DNA of 64,000 bases from Ferrimonas balearica DSM 9799. GTDB taxonomy: Bacteria > Pseudomonadota > Gammaproteobacteria > Enterobacterales > Shewanellaceae. Shown here piece after piece: positions 53,982-62,800 of this stretch. The notes under the pieces were generated by a model. The model was not told the origin of the DNA, searched no databases, and saw only the letters and a program-made list of their open reading frames with translations. Location of the stretch: assembly GCF_000148645.1 (NCBI RefSeq), contig NC_014541.1:62001-126000 (forward strand). Direction: 5' to 3'. A program made the translations under genes and the position numbers. How positions within the stretch are numbered: position 1 is the first letter of the stretch; every line of letters begins with the position of its first letter.

Positions 53982-54836
53982 CTAAAAACCAAGTTGAGTG
54001 AGGGTGTTGTGGGTGAAGTCGGACACCTGGGGCTGGTGTTCATAGGGGAAGATGCGGGCGATGTTGATGCCCTGAATCAGGGTGTAGTGCTGGCGATACC
54101 AGGGGTAAGCGTGGAAGTGCTGGTCGATCTGCTGGTCGAGGTAGCGCATCACGATGCGGTAGCGGGCGCGGTCGATGCGGGCCCGGGTCATCAGCCGTGA
54201 CCAGTGAAACTGGGTGTCCTGTCGCACCTTGGCGATGTCCACCAGCGGAGAGTCCAGATAGCTGTCGAGGAAGTCGAACAGGCCGATGCGGCTGGCGTCC
54301 TGGCTGACCATCAGGTTGGCCAGAGTGAGGTCGCCATGGTTGGGGCCCAGTGGCAGCACCACCGGCTGCGCCTTGACCCGGCGGGCCAGAGCGGCCAGTT
54401 GCGCCTGCTTAGCATCGCGATTGGCCAGCCCGGGCAGTTGCCGGGCGATGGCATCCAGCTTGTCGAGAAAGTGTTGGGCGGGCACTTCCGTCAGCGTCGC
54501 TTCTGCCAGTTCCGCTTCAATAAAATCGATAAGGTGGCGCGCCAGCCGGTCGAGTTTGGCCAGCGAAGCGGTGGCAAAGAACTGGCTGTAATCCTGATAG
54601 TTCAGGTACTCCATCCAGGCGCAGTAGCCCTGAGGGGAGGGTTGCTCAGCAACGATTGCGGGGATGTGTACGCCGGGCAGGCGATTGCGGCGGGCGGCGC
54701 AGCGCTGTTTGTCGATTTGGGCACGCAGTCGGGGCGCGTAGGCGGCGGTGGTGGCGCGCTTCTGCACCACGATAACGCCATTACGCTGGGTCAGGCTGAG
54801 CTGGCAGCCTGAGTTGCCGCTGACGGTGGGTTTCAT
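53982..54836 (-). CDS. APH/choline-kinase-like small-molecule kinase
   Basis: The 284-residue protein (from ATG 54836) has the kinase catalytic block GPNHGDLTLANLMVSQD (Brenner HxDxxxxN type) and the metal-binding IGLFDFLDSYLDSPLVDIAK. The N-terminal lobe is short. Choline and ethanolamine kinases, aminoglycoside kinases and sugar kinases share this fold. The partner is a nucleotidyltransferase-HAD gene, so a LicA/LicC-like pathway (phosphorylate, then activate with a nucleotide) is the simplest idea; a sugar is also possible. AGGA is 13 bases before the ATG; a GTG at 54866 is an alternative start. Confidence 0.75.
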   Translation of the reverse strand: MKPTVSGNSGCQLSLTQRNGVIVVQKRATTAAYAPRLRAQIDKQRCAARRNRLPGVHIPAIVAEQPSPQGYCAWMEYLNYQDYSQFFATASLAKLDRLARHLIDFIEAELAEATLTEVPAQHFLDKLDAIARQLPGLANRDAKQAQLAALARRVKAQPVVLPLGPNHGDLTLANLMVSQDASRIGLFDFLDSYLDSPLVDIAKVRQDTQFHWSRLMTRARIDRARYRIVMRYLDQQIDQHFHAYPWYRQHYTLIQGINIARIFPYEHQPQVSDFTHNTLTQLGF

Positions 54837-55055
54837 CGAGGCGGTCGGTTCCTTTCTTGCTGGCACTGCCGAGTAAACGGATTAGTGCGCTCTGCGGCAA
54901 AATGCCGGGACGACAGCGCGTTCGCACTGACAACATCCCATCATAGGGAGGGATGGTCCAGTCTCGCGTTAATCCGATCACAAAATCAGCGGGTTAAACC
55001 GCCGTCCAACAAGGGTAGTGCGTGATGACTGAACCGGGACCAAATGACCGGGTAA

Positions 55056-56075
55056 TCAGGTTAACCGGGAGAATTGGCTGGGCAGCAGCCCGGTCCAGCG
55101 CTTGAAGGAGCGACGGAAATTGCCGCCGTCGGCGAACTGAAGCTGGCGGGCCACATCGGCGTTGGCGGCGCCCTGAATGCTGAGCAGATACAGGGCCTGC
55201 CCCAGCCGGGCCTGATCCTGCAGGGGCTGGAACGCCAGCCCAAACGCTTTAAGCCGCCGCTTCAGGGTCGCGGGGCTGGTGGCCAGGTCTTTGGCGACCT
55301 GAGGCAGCGCATCGCCCTGATGCTGGGGGCGCTCAAGCCGGGCCAGCACGGCGGCGGGCAGGCCCCGCTGCCAGGGTTCGGCCTGAAGCCGTTGCCGGCA
55401 TTGGCGCCAGGCCAGCTGGAACCCCGCCAGATCGGCGCCAGGCAGGGGGCGCTGCAGCTCAACCCGGGGCAGGCTGATGCGGGTCATGGCGGCGCCAAAC
55501 TGCACCTCCGGGCCCAGGTATTTCCAGTAATGGTGGGGATGGGCCGGCGCCGGGTAGGGCAGCTGGATGTGAAAGTGGAGTGGCTGCGGTGAAAGGCGCT
55601 TAGCGGTGGCGGTCAGGGTGCTGAGGGCAAGTTCCAGCAGAAATTGATGATGAGTCTGCAACCCCAGGTCGAGCTGCAGTTGCCAATGGCTGTGATCATC
55701 CTGATGCCAGCGGGTGGGCCGTAGCCAGGGTTGGCTGAGCCAGTGGTAACGACCCCAAAAGCTCAGCGCCCGCTCGAGATCCGGCGCACAAAGCAGGCCA
55801 TTGGTCAGGGCACCACTCTGGCTGGGCAGCCAGTGCTGGCCCAACAGAAAAGCCAGATCATCCCCCGGCCACAGTTTGCGGGCGTTGCTGAGCAGGGCGC
55901 AGAGCTGGCGTGGCGATACCCGCAGGCCAGGGTGCTGCAGGTCGGTGGCAAACAGGCCGGTGCCACGCAACAGCGCTTCGCCGTCCAACTGGCGCAGGCG
56001 AAACAGTTGCCAAAGCCCCAGCGGCAGCAGCTGACCATCCATGCACTTGTCCTGCCACAGCGCCAGCCGCTTCAT
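55056..56075 (-). CDS. AraC-family regulator with Arabinose_bd-type N-terminus
   Basis: The 339-residue protein has an N-terminal sensor domain of the PF12625 kind (LRVSPRQLCALLSNARKLWPGDDLAFLLG). The C-terminal AraC double helix-turn-helix is present (VAKDLATSPATLKRRLKAFG, VARQLQFADGGNFRRSFKRWTG). Its ATG directly follows the stop of the GGDEF gene (TGAATG), so the two are translated together. AAGGCAGG precedes the start. The targets are unknown. Confidence 0.87.
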   Translation of the reverse strand: MKRLALWQDKCMDGQLLPLGLWQLFRLRQLDGEALLRGTGLFATDLQHPGLRVSPRQLCALLSNARKLWPGDDLAFLLGQHWLPSQSGALTNGLLCAPDLERALSFWGRYHWLSQPWLRPTRWHQDDHSHWQLQLDLGLQTHHQFLLELALSTLTATAKRLSPQPLHFHIQLPYPAPAHPHHYWKYLGPEVQFGAAMTRISLPRVELQRPLPGADLAGFQLAWRQCRQRLQAEPWQRGLPAAVLARLERPQHQGDALPQVAKDLATSPATLKRRLKAFGLAFQPLQDQARLGQALYLLSIQGAANADVARQLQFADGGNFRRSFKRWTGLLPSQFSRLT

Positions 56076-56951
56076 TCAGCCTGCCTTCGCCCATTGCCGA
56101 TGCGCTTTGGCATCGATCATCCGCTGGTTCAGCTCGGCCAGCAGCGACTGGGCCTCGAAAGGCCCCTCGCCCCGATACAGGTACACCGCAGTCACGCTGA
56201 TCCGAGGCTCCGGCAGCTGCTGCCTGAGGTGTTCGGCCAGGGCTGCGGCCAGGGAAGCCGGGCAGCGGGGCAGCAGCACCACAAAGCGGTCTCCGGCGTA
56301 GCGGCAGATCAGGTCACAGTGGCGGACTTCGTTCGCCAGGGCGTGGCTGAACCGGTGCAGCAATTCATCGCCGGCGGCCATGCCGTGGTCGTGGTTGAAG
56401 CGGTGGAACTGATCCAGGTCCAGCATCATGACGCTGCAGGAGGTGCCTTTCTGGGCAAGGCGCTGCAGGTGCGCGTCAAAGGTACGGGCATCGCACAGTT
56501 GGGTCAGGGGGTCGATGTGGTCGGCTTCCCGCAGGAACTGCTCCCGGGTTCGCAGTTGCTGATTGATGCGCAGCTGCTCCTTACGCCAGCCCCACAAGCC
56601 AATGGTCAGGCTGATCAGGCCCAGGGGCACCGGGCCTTTCTCCAGCAGGGCAAACCCGGTTGGCAGAGTGTCGAGGCGGACAAACTCATCCAACAGGTCC
56701 ACCACTGAACCGCAACCGAATGCCAGCAATCCGGCCAGCAGCCAACGGGTGATTCGGCCACCGGGACGGGCTTGGGCCACCATCACCAGCCAGGTACTGA
56801 TCAGCACCAGCAGACTGGTTTCCAGGGCAATGTCCCACCAATCCCAAATGGCCAATGGCTTGGCGTCCGCCCGGGCCAGAACCAGTGCGCTGATGCCAAG
56901 CATCAGTGCTATCCACAGCCCGATGATGCGCAGGGTGCGTGTTCGTTCCAT
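56076..56951 (-). CDS. Membrane protein with degenerate GGDEF domain
   Basis: The 291-residue protein has four hydrophobic segments in residues 9-125. Then comes a GGDEF domain (IDPLTQLCDARTFDAHLQRL, SVMMLDLDQFHRFNHDHG). The catalytic signature reads CRYAGDRFVVLLP: AGDRF in place of GGDEF. The fourth position, a metal-ligand Glu, is Arg, so diguanylate cyclase activity is doubtful. It may bind GTP or c-di-GMP as a sensor, or act on a different nucleotide. GGAG 6 bases before ATG 56951 supports the start. Operon with the AraC regulator. Confidence 0.85.
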   Translation of the reverse strand: MERTRTLRIIGLWIALMLGISALVLARADAKPLAIWDWWDIALETSLLVLISTWLVMVAQARPGGRITRWLLAGLLAFGCGSVVDLLDEFVRLDTLPTGFALLEKGPVPLGLISLTIGLWGWRKEQLRINQQLRTREQFLREADHIDPLTQLCDARTFDAHLQRLAQKGTSCSVMMLDLDQFHRFNHDHGMAAGDELLHRFSHALANEVRHCDLICRYAGDRFVVLLPRCPASLAAALAEHLRQQLPEPRISVTAVYLYRGEGPFEAQSLLAELNQRMIDAKAHRQWAKAG

Positions 56952-57014
56952 CACGATCTCCTTATCTGCCCAGCAAAGTAACGTTGGCGTGTGACGCTTT
57001 TGCGACAGCGGGGT

Positions 57015-57129
57015 GGGGCAAATCGGCTCAGCCGATATGGCGTCGCGACTGTCATAAAGCGGCGCGAGTGGACTGAGGCCGATTCAGACCACGGTGGCGC
57101 GCCGGTGGGGCCGGGGCAAATTGGCTCAG
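57015..57129. repeat. Imperfect 17-bp direct repeat upstream of the TonB receptor gene
   Basis: GGGGCAAATCGGCTCAG at 57015-57031 and GGGGCAAATTGGCTCAG at 57113-57129 differ at one position, 98 bases apart. The first copy is part of a palindrome (ATCGGCT/AGCCGAT). They may be operator copies. The region 56952-57254 otherwise holds only promoters. Confidence 0.5.
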
Positions 57130-57181
57130 GTCCGGCGGGGATCCACCAAAAAGGCCCATTCCGACAGGATGTTAATAAAAA

Positions 57182-57199
57182 GTGTCACGGCTTCGTCAT
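57182..57199 (+). promoter_or_regulatory. Possible PhoB box before the TonB receptor/phytase operon
   Basis: GTGTCAC and TCGTCAT are spaced at the 11-base period of the Pho box (CTGTCAT N4 CTGTCAT), each matching five of seven bases. A lone perfect CTGTCAT half-site is at 57049-57055. Phosphate control would suit a phytase operon, but the match is weak. Confidence 0.35.
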
Positions 57200-57254
57200 C
57201 TGCTCTCACTAGCTTGCCCCGGCGTGAATCGCAGCCAATTTCAAGGAAGCCAAC

Positions 57255-59981
57255 ATGTGGAAGTTGAACACCTACCTGCTGCTGCTCGGTGCCGGTTTGT
57301 GCGCCAGCGTAAACGCCGCAGGACGCGTTGAGGGACAGGTAACGGATGCCGACAGCCGCCTGCCACTGGCCGGGGCCCAGGTGAAGATTGAGGAGCTGGG
57401 ACTGTCCCAGTCCGCCGGCCGGGATGGGCGATTTCTGTTTCCTCAGGTCGCTCCGGGCCAATACACCCTGGTGGTGGATTACCTCGGGGCGGGCAGCGCC
57501 CGACTGGTGATCGATGTGGTGGACGAGCAGACCCTGCGCCAGAGTGTCACCCTGACCGGCCCCACCGAGCGGATTGAGGTGGTGGGCCAGCGCGGCTCGT
57601 TGAGTCGCTCCCTTAACCGTCAGCGCGCAGCCGACAATCTGGTCAGCGTGATCAGTGCGGATGCGCTGGGCCAGTTCCCGGACACCAACGTCAGTGAAGC
57701 CCTGCAACGGGTGCCGGGGGTGTCGATTGAGCGTGACCAGGGCGAAGGCCGCTTTGTTCGGGTACGGGGTATGGCACCGGACTACAACGCGGTATCGATG
57801 AACGGAGCCCGCCTGCCGGCGCCGGAGAATGACCGCCGGGCCGTGGCGCTGGACGTCATTCCTTCCGATCTGCTGGAAACTCTGGAGGTAACCAAAACCC
57901 TGACCCCGGACATGGACGCGGACTCCCTTGGTGGTGCCGTTGAGGTCAAGAGTCTGTCCGCCTTTGACCGCGACGACACCTACCTCAACCTCAGTGCTGA
58001 AGGCAGCTACGACAGTCAGACCGAGAACACCAGCCCCAAGCTGGCGGCCACCTACAGTGACCGCTATGCAGACGATAAGGTTGGCATGGCGCTGGCCCTG
58101 AGCTGGTATGACCGTGAGTTCGGCTCCGACAACGTTGAAACCGGTGGTAAGTGGGACTTTGATGATGCTGCCCTGCTGGAAGAGGTGGAGCAGCGGGACT
58201 ACCAGATCCAACGCGAGCGTCTCGGGGTCGGGGTCAATCTGGATTTTCGTCCCAACGACAACAATGACCTCTATCTGCGCACTCTCTACAGCCGCTTTAC
58301 CGATGATGAAACCCGTAACGCCAACGTGGTGGAGTGGGAGGAGGGGCAACCCCAGGACAGTGCTGCGCCCGCCGATGTGACCCGAGAACTGAAGTCCCGT
58401 ACCGAGGAGCAGGAGATCGCCTCGCTGGTAGGGGGTGGAGAATGGCGTGGCGAGCGCTGGACCCTCAACTATCAGGGCAGCTGGAGTCGGGCTGAAGCCG
58501 ACAAACCGCGATTTATCGATGGCGCCAAGTTTGAGGCGGGTGTTGAGGATGTGGGTTACCAGGGCACCCGGGACATCCGCCTGACCGCCCCGGATGCGTT
58601 CTATGACCCCGCTGAGTTTGAGCTTGCTGAGGTGGAGATTGGCGAAAGCGCTGCCCGGGATACTCTGGCTGAAGGGAAGTTTGACGTCTCCCGCGATCTG
58701 GGCCTGAACCGCTATCCGGGTGCCATCCAGTTTGGCGGCAAGTACAGCGCCCGTGAAAAACGCAATCGTGAAACCGTTTGGATCTACGAAGACTTTGAAG
58801 AGCAGGGTGTAGACCCGGCGCGACTGTCGATGGTGGGTTACGCCGGCAGTGAACTGGACTACCAACTTGGCCGGTTTGGTCCGGGCATCGAAAGCGCTGG
58901 CGTGTGGGAGCTGGTCAACAGCCTGAGTGCCGATGACGCGCTGGACGAGGTGGAGTCCACCATCAACGATTTTGACATCGATGAAGACCTGGCAGCCGGT
59001 TACCTGATGGGCCATCTGGATGTGGGTCAATTGCGCTTGTTGGCCGGGGTGCGTTACGAACGGGTGGACCGCGATGCCCGGGGTTATGGCTATAACGATG
59101 TGACCGAAGCCTTTGAGCCGGTGCGGGTGGAGAACGACGAAGAGCACTGGCTGCCCGGTGTGCACCTGAAGTATCAACTGGGGGAGAAAACCCAGATCCG
59201 TGGTGCCTGGAGCAACACTCTGGTGCGTCCCACCTTTGGTCAGTTGGCGCCGGGCTTCCTGATTGAAGAGGACGACGGTGATCTGGAGGTGGCCTTTGGT
59301 AACCCTGAGCTGCAATCCCTGGAATCGATGAACTGGGACCTGGCGATTGAGCACTACCTGGGGGGCGTCAGCGTGCTGTCCGCCAACCTGTTCTACAAGG
59401 ACATCGAGAACTTTATCTACCGCGCCGACCTCGGCGGTTGGGGCGCCTACACCGACTTTGCGGTGGCGGACACCTTCGTCAACGGGGATGACGCCGAACT
59501 GTACGGTGCCGAGCTGGCCTACGTTCAGCAGTTTACCTTTCTGCCGGAACCGCTGCAGGGCCTGCTGTTCAGCGCCAATGCCACCTGGAGCGACTCCACC
59601 GCCCGCATCGACTGGGTTGATGACGGCCAGCGCCAGGGGCGGGACATTCCGCTGCCGAGCCAGTCTGACCTGACCGCCAACGTGTCGCTGGGGTATGAAA
59701 ACGCCTACGTCAGCCTGCGTCTGTCCGCCGCCTACAAGTCCGAGTATCTGGTGGAAGTGGACGCGCTGGACGATGCCGCTTTCGACATCTACGAGGATGA
59801 GCACCTGCAGTGGGATCTGGTTGCCAAGGGCTTCGTCACCACCGACTTTATCGTCTACTTCAAGGCCATCAACCTGACCGATGAGCCCTTCTACACCTAC
59901 ACCGGCCAGAGCAGCTACAACGCCCAGTACGAACAGTATGGGCGGACCTTCCAGCTGGGCGTGCAGTACACCAATTTCTAA
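57255..59981 (+). CDS. TonB-dependent receptor with carboxypeptidase-regulatory N-terminus
   Basis: The 908-residue precursor has a signal peptide (MWKLNTYLLLLGAGLCASVNA) and a carboxypeptidase-regulatory-like domain (about 23-100: GRVEGQVTDADSRLPLAGAQV). Then come a TonB plug (TERIEVVGQRGSLSRSLN, FPDTNVSEALQRVPGVSIER) and a long beta barrel ending in RTFQLGVQYTNF. The type is TIGR01782-like, common in Xanthomonas, Caulobacter and Alteromonadales for uptake of complex organic ligands. AAGGA 9 bases before the ATG supports the start. A phytase gene follows after 13 bases, so phytate or its breakdown products are the likely ligand. Confidence 0.93.
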   Translation: MWKLNTYLLLLGAGLCASVNAAGRVEGQVTDADSRLPLAGAQVKIEELGLSQSAGRDGRFLFPQVAPGQYTLVVDYLGAGSARLVIDVVDEQTLRQSVTLTGPTERIEVVGQRGSLSRSLNRQRAADNLVSVISADALGQFPDTNVSEALQRVPGVSIERDQGEGRFVRVRGMAPDYNAVSMNGARLPAPENDRRAVALDVIPSDLLETLEVTKTLTPDMDADSLGGAVEVKSLSAFDRDDTYLNLSAEGSYDSQTENTSPKLAATYSDRYADDKVGMALALSWYDREFGSDNVETGGKWDFDDAALLEEVEQRDYQIQRERLGVGVNLDFRPNDNNDLYLRTLYSRFTDDETRNANVVEWEEGQPQDSAAPADVTRELKSRTEEQEIASLVGGGEWRGERWTLNYQGSWSRAEADKPRFIDGAKFEAGVEDVGYQGTRDIRLTAPDAFYDPAEFELAEVEIGESAARDTLAEGKFDVSRDLGLNRYPGAIQFGGKYSAREKRNRETVWIYEDFEEQGVDPARLSMVGYAGSELDYQLGRFGPGIESAGVWELVNSLSADDALDEVESTINDFDIDEDLAAGYLMGHLDVGQLRLLAGVRYERVDRDARGYGYNDVTEAFEPVRVENDEEHWLPGVHLKYQLGEKTQIRGAWSNTLVRPTFGQLAPGFLIEEDDGDLEVAFGNPELQSLESMNWDLAIEHYLGGVSVLSANLFYKDIENFIYRADLGGWGAYTDFAVADTFVNGDDAELYGAELAYVQQFTFLPEPLQGLLFSANATWSDSTARIDWVDDGQRQGRDIPLPSQSDLTANVSLGYENAYVSLRLSAAYKSEYLVEVDALDDAAFDIYEDEHLQWDLVAKGFVTTDFIVYFKAINLTDEPFYTYTGQSSYNAQYEQYGRTFQLGVQYTNF

Positions 59982-59994
59982 CGGAGCAGAGACA

Positions 59995-61776
59995 GTGAAA
60001 TGGAATGCAATTGGGGCTGCGATGCTGGCCCTGTGGATGAGCCCGGCAGAGGCCGTAGAGCAGGGCAGCCAAGGGGCCCGCTATCAGGATGGTTGGTTAC
60101 TGGCCAGCGAACGGGAGGGTCTGGTCTGGCAGCAGGGGGACCAAACCCGTACGGTATTGCCCGGCCGGTTTGAAGCGTTGGCGGTGGCCGCAGATCTTGC
60201 TCTGACCATCGAGCTGACCGAGGACCGGGTAGTGCCGGTGAAGCTCACCGCGACCGGGGCGCAGGCGCTGTCCCCGTTGCCGCAACGGACGTTTCAGGTG
60301 GAGTGGTTGTGCCTGCAACGTCACGCCGACTCCGACTCGCTGTATGCCTGGATTGGTGGTGAGCGGGGCTGGGCCGAGCAGTGGCTGATGCAAAGTGGCC
60401 GTCACTGGCAACCAACCCTGATGCGCACGTTGCCGGTGCCGCCGGATGCCAGTGCTTGTGCCGTTGACAGCGCCGCCCAGCAACTGCTGGTGGTGGACGC
60501 CTCAGCGGGGGTCTGGCGTTATCCCGCCGCCTCCCATGCGCCGCTGGAGCGGGAACTGCTGCTGGCGATGCCGGACGCCGGGCTGACCGCCATCAGCATC
60601 GATGAACAGCGCGGCTTGTGGTTGCTGGACGAGAGTGGCCATCTGTATGACGGTGACGGTAACCGCACCGGGGTGCGCTTTGACGACCACGGCGAATGGG
60701 AGGGATTGGCGGTGGCCGCTGGCCAGGCCCTGGCCTATGACGATGAGCGTGGCCGGTACGTCTGGCAGCCCCTGAAGACCCGGGGGGTGACACCACTGGA
60801 GCCGGTCGATGCCATTGCCGAGGCTCCGGCCTGGGTGGAGTCCGATGTGGCGGACCGCCCCGGTGACACCATGGATGATCCGGCCATCTGGGTGCATCCC
60901 ACCCACCCGGAGCGCAGCCGCATTATCGGCACCAACAAGCGCTGGGGCCTGCTCAGTTTCGATATGGCCGGCAACACCGTGCAGGCCTTGGCGGTAGGGC
61001 GGGTGAATAACGTCGACATCCGCCAGGGGGTAAAACTGGGGGGGCAGCTTCGGGATGTGGGGGTGGCCAGTAACCGCGATGGGGATACGCTGACACCGTT
61101 TCTGATCGATGCTGAAGGCGAACTCGCGCTGCTGCCCGACCTGCCCACAGACATCGAGGAGATCTACGGTCTCTGCCTGTACCAGCCGGCGAACGATGAG
61201 CTGCATGTGATCGCTAACGGTAAGTCCGGTGAGATGGTGCAGTATCGATTGGATTGGCGCGATGAGGTCTTGCGTGCCACCGAGCTGCGCCGTCTCTGGT
61301 TACCCAGTCAGCCTGAAGGCTGTGTGGCGGATGACCGGGCTCACCGCCTGTTTGCGGGCGAGGAGGATGCCGGGATCTGGTTGTTTGATGCCCGTCCGGA
61401 TGGCGACAGCCAAGGTGTGATGATTGCCGAAGTGGGCCCCAATCTGGTGGCGGATGTGGAGGGGATGGACCTTTACCACGGTGATAAGGGCTACCTGGTG
61501 GTATCCAGCCAGGGCAATGACAGCTACGTGCTGTACGACAGCGAGCCCCCCTACGCCTACCGCGGCCGCATGCGCATCGGTAACCATCTGAAGGCGGGCA
61601 TCGACGGCTCCGCGGAAACCGATGGGCTGGCGGTGACAGCGGCTCCGGTCGGCAGTGGCGGCTGGGCCAGTGGTATGCTGGTGGTTCAGGATGGCCGCAA
61701 CCGGATGCCGGATGGGTTCCACAACTTTAAGTGGTTGCCGTTCAGCGAAGTGCTGAAAGCCGCAGGCATTGAGTAA
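59995..61776 (+). CDS. Beta-propeller phytase with extra N-terminal domain
   Basis: From GTG 59995 (GGAG 8 bases upstream) the protein has 593 residues with a signal peptide (MKWNAIGAAMLALWMSPAEA). Residues about 275-593 are a beta-propeller phytase: DDPAIWVHPTHPERSRIIGT, DIRQGVKLGGQLRDVGVASN, EIYGLCLY and QPEGCVADDRAHRLFAGEED. The first 270 residues look like an incomplete second propeller, as in dual-domain phytases. It hydrolyses phytate with calcium, in the periplasm or outside the cell. It is the second gene of an operon with a TonB receptor, a linkage known from marine bacteria. Confidence 0.93.
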   Translation: MKWNAIGAAMLALWMSPAEAVEQGSQGARYQDGWLLASEREGLVWQQGDQTRTVLPGRFEALAVAADLALTIELTEDRVVPVKLTATGAQALSPLPQRTFQVEWLCLQRHADSDSLYAWIGGERGWAEQWLMQSGRHWQPTLMRTLPVPPDASACAVDSAAQQLLVVDASAGVWRYPAASHAPLERELLLAMPDAGLTAISIDEQRGLWLLDESGHLYDGDGNRTGVRFDDHGEWEGLAVAAGQALAYDDERGRYVWQPLKTRGVTPLEPVDAIAEAPAWVESDVADRPGDTMDDPAIWVHPTHPERSRIIGTNKRWGLLSFDMAGNTVQALAVGRVNNVDIRQGVKLGGQLRDVGVASNRDGDTLTPFLIDAEGELALLPDLPTDIEEIYGLCLYQPANDELHVIANGKSGEMVQYRLDWRDEVLRATELRRLWLPSQPEGCVADDRAHRLFAGEEDAGIWLFDARPDGDSQGVMIAEVGPNLVADVEGMDLYHGDKGYLVVSSQGNDSYVLYDSEPPYAYRGRMRIGNHLKAGIDGSAETDGLAVTAAPVGSGGWASGMLVVQDGRNRMPDGFHNFKWLPFSEVLKAAGIE

Positions 61777-61780
61777 GCAC

Positions 61781-61810
61781 AAAAAAGCGGGCCTGTTGGC
61801 CCGCTTTTTT
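61781..61810. terminator. Bidirectional terminator after the phytase gene
   Basis: Six A, GCGGGCC, a TGTT loop, GGCCCGC and six T. Confidence 0.92.
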
Positions 61811-61824
61811 AATGGGAAATCGGC

Positions 61825-62457
61825 TCAGGGGTTGAGGGTCTGGATAAATTTGTCGGACTCGGCAATGGCCCGGTTCATCTCGGCGATCACCCGCTCCACC
61901 TCCTGCTCCAGCACCCCGAACTCTTTACCCACGGCACCGATGGCGCGGGCATTCAGGTTGTGTTTCAGGTAGAGCTCATTGTCCTTGAGTCGCTTCAGCA
62001 CCGGCTCCATCTTGTCCTCGGCCTGACGCATCGCCCGCAGCATGGCGTCGTAGCGGCGACGGGTGTCGCGCAGCTGAGATTCGCTGTCACGGCGCAGGCT
62101 GGCGGACTGGTACTGCGCCAACTCGTCTTCCCACTCATCGAACATCGCTTCGGCTACATCGGCCACGGCGTTGATGCGGCTGCTGACGTCGGCGGCGGCA
62201 TCGGCGGAGTCTTCATATTCGCCCTTCACTTTGTCGTAGGCCGCTTCCAGATCGCCGCCGTCGAAATTGATCAGGGTTTTCATCTGCTCCAGCGCCGAGC
62301 TGAATTGCTCCTGCGCCTCCTGCTGGCTCTCCTGGGCGTCTTCAACCCGGTCCACCAGAATCTCCCGCTTGTGGTAGCCCACCTGCTCAGCAGCGGCGTA
62401 ATAAGCGCTCTGACAACCGGTCAGGGCCAGAACAAACAGCAAGGGTAACACTCTCAC
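61825..62457 (-). CDS. DUF2959 lipoprotein
   Basis: The 210-residue protein has a lipobox (LFVLALTGC15 from GTG 62457). Then comes a mostly helical DUF2959 domain, probably with coiled-coil parts (REILVDRVEDAQESQQEAQEQF, SLRRDSESQLRDTRRRYDAML). AAGGAG 6-11 bases before the GTG supports this start over a much longer frame reaching 62634. Function is unknown. It follows a small membrane-protein gene by 10 bases and is probably in its operon. Confidence 0.88.
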   Translation of the reverse strand: MRVLPLLFVLALTGCQSAYYAAAEQVGYHKREILVDRVEDAQESQQEAQEQFSSALEQMKTLINFDGGDLEAAYDKVKGEYEDSADAAADVSSRINAVADVAEAMFDEWEDELAQYQSASLRRDSESQLRDTRRRYDAMLRAMRQAEDKMEPVLKRLKDNELYLKHNLNARAIGAVGKEFGVLEQEVERVIAEMNRAIAESDKFIQTLNP

Positions 62458-62467
62458 AATGAGCTCC

Positions 62468-62689
62468 TTAACCGCGATAGCGGGCAGCGTCGACGATGCA
62501 CCAGATGTGCAGCGGGATGGCGATGATAAAGGGGACGTACAACACCGCCGCCAGGGCATAGAAACCGCCGACAAAGATAAAGAACAGGAACGCCGCCAGA
62601 ATGCGGCCCTGAACCAGCTGGCCCAGGCCAGCAATAAAGAAACTGCAGATGGCGGCCAGCACGTTTCCGGCGGAACCTTGTTGGGTCAT
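62468..62689 (-). CDS. Small membrane protein with two hydrophobic segments
   Basis: The 73-residue protein has two hydrophobic stretches: about 8-25 (NVLAAICSFFIAGLGQLVQG) and 30-60 (AAFLFFIFVGGFYALAAVLY...). It ends in the charged DAARYRG. The GQLVQGR turn resembles small conserved membrane proteins of unknown role. AGGAGG precedes ATG 62689. It is the first gene before the DUF2959 lipoprotein. Confidence 0.78.
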   Translation of the reverse strand: MTQQGSAGNVLAAICSFFIAGLGQLVQGRILAAFLFFIFVGGFYALAAVLYVPFIIAIPLHIWCIVDAARYRG

Positions 62690-62800
62690 AACCCCCTCCT
62701 CAATGCGTCTCGCCAGAGCGAATAACGCGAAGTACAACAATAAGTAAATGTTGGTCCAATGTTGTATGCTGCCGCCATAACCTTTGAATTGGAAGCATAG

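Noticed and set aside
57126-59804. 892-codon minus-strand frame opposite the TonB receptor
   Set aside because: The plus strand has signal peptide, plug and barrel motifs; the minus frame has none.
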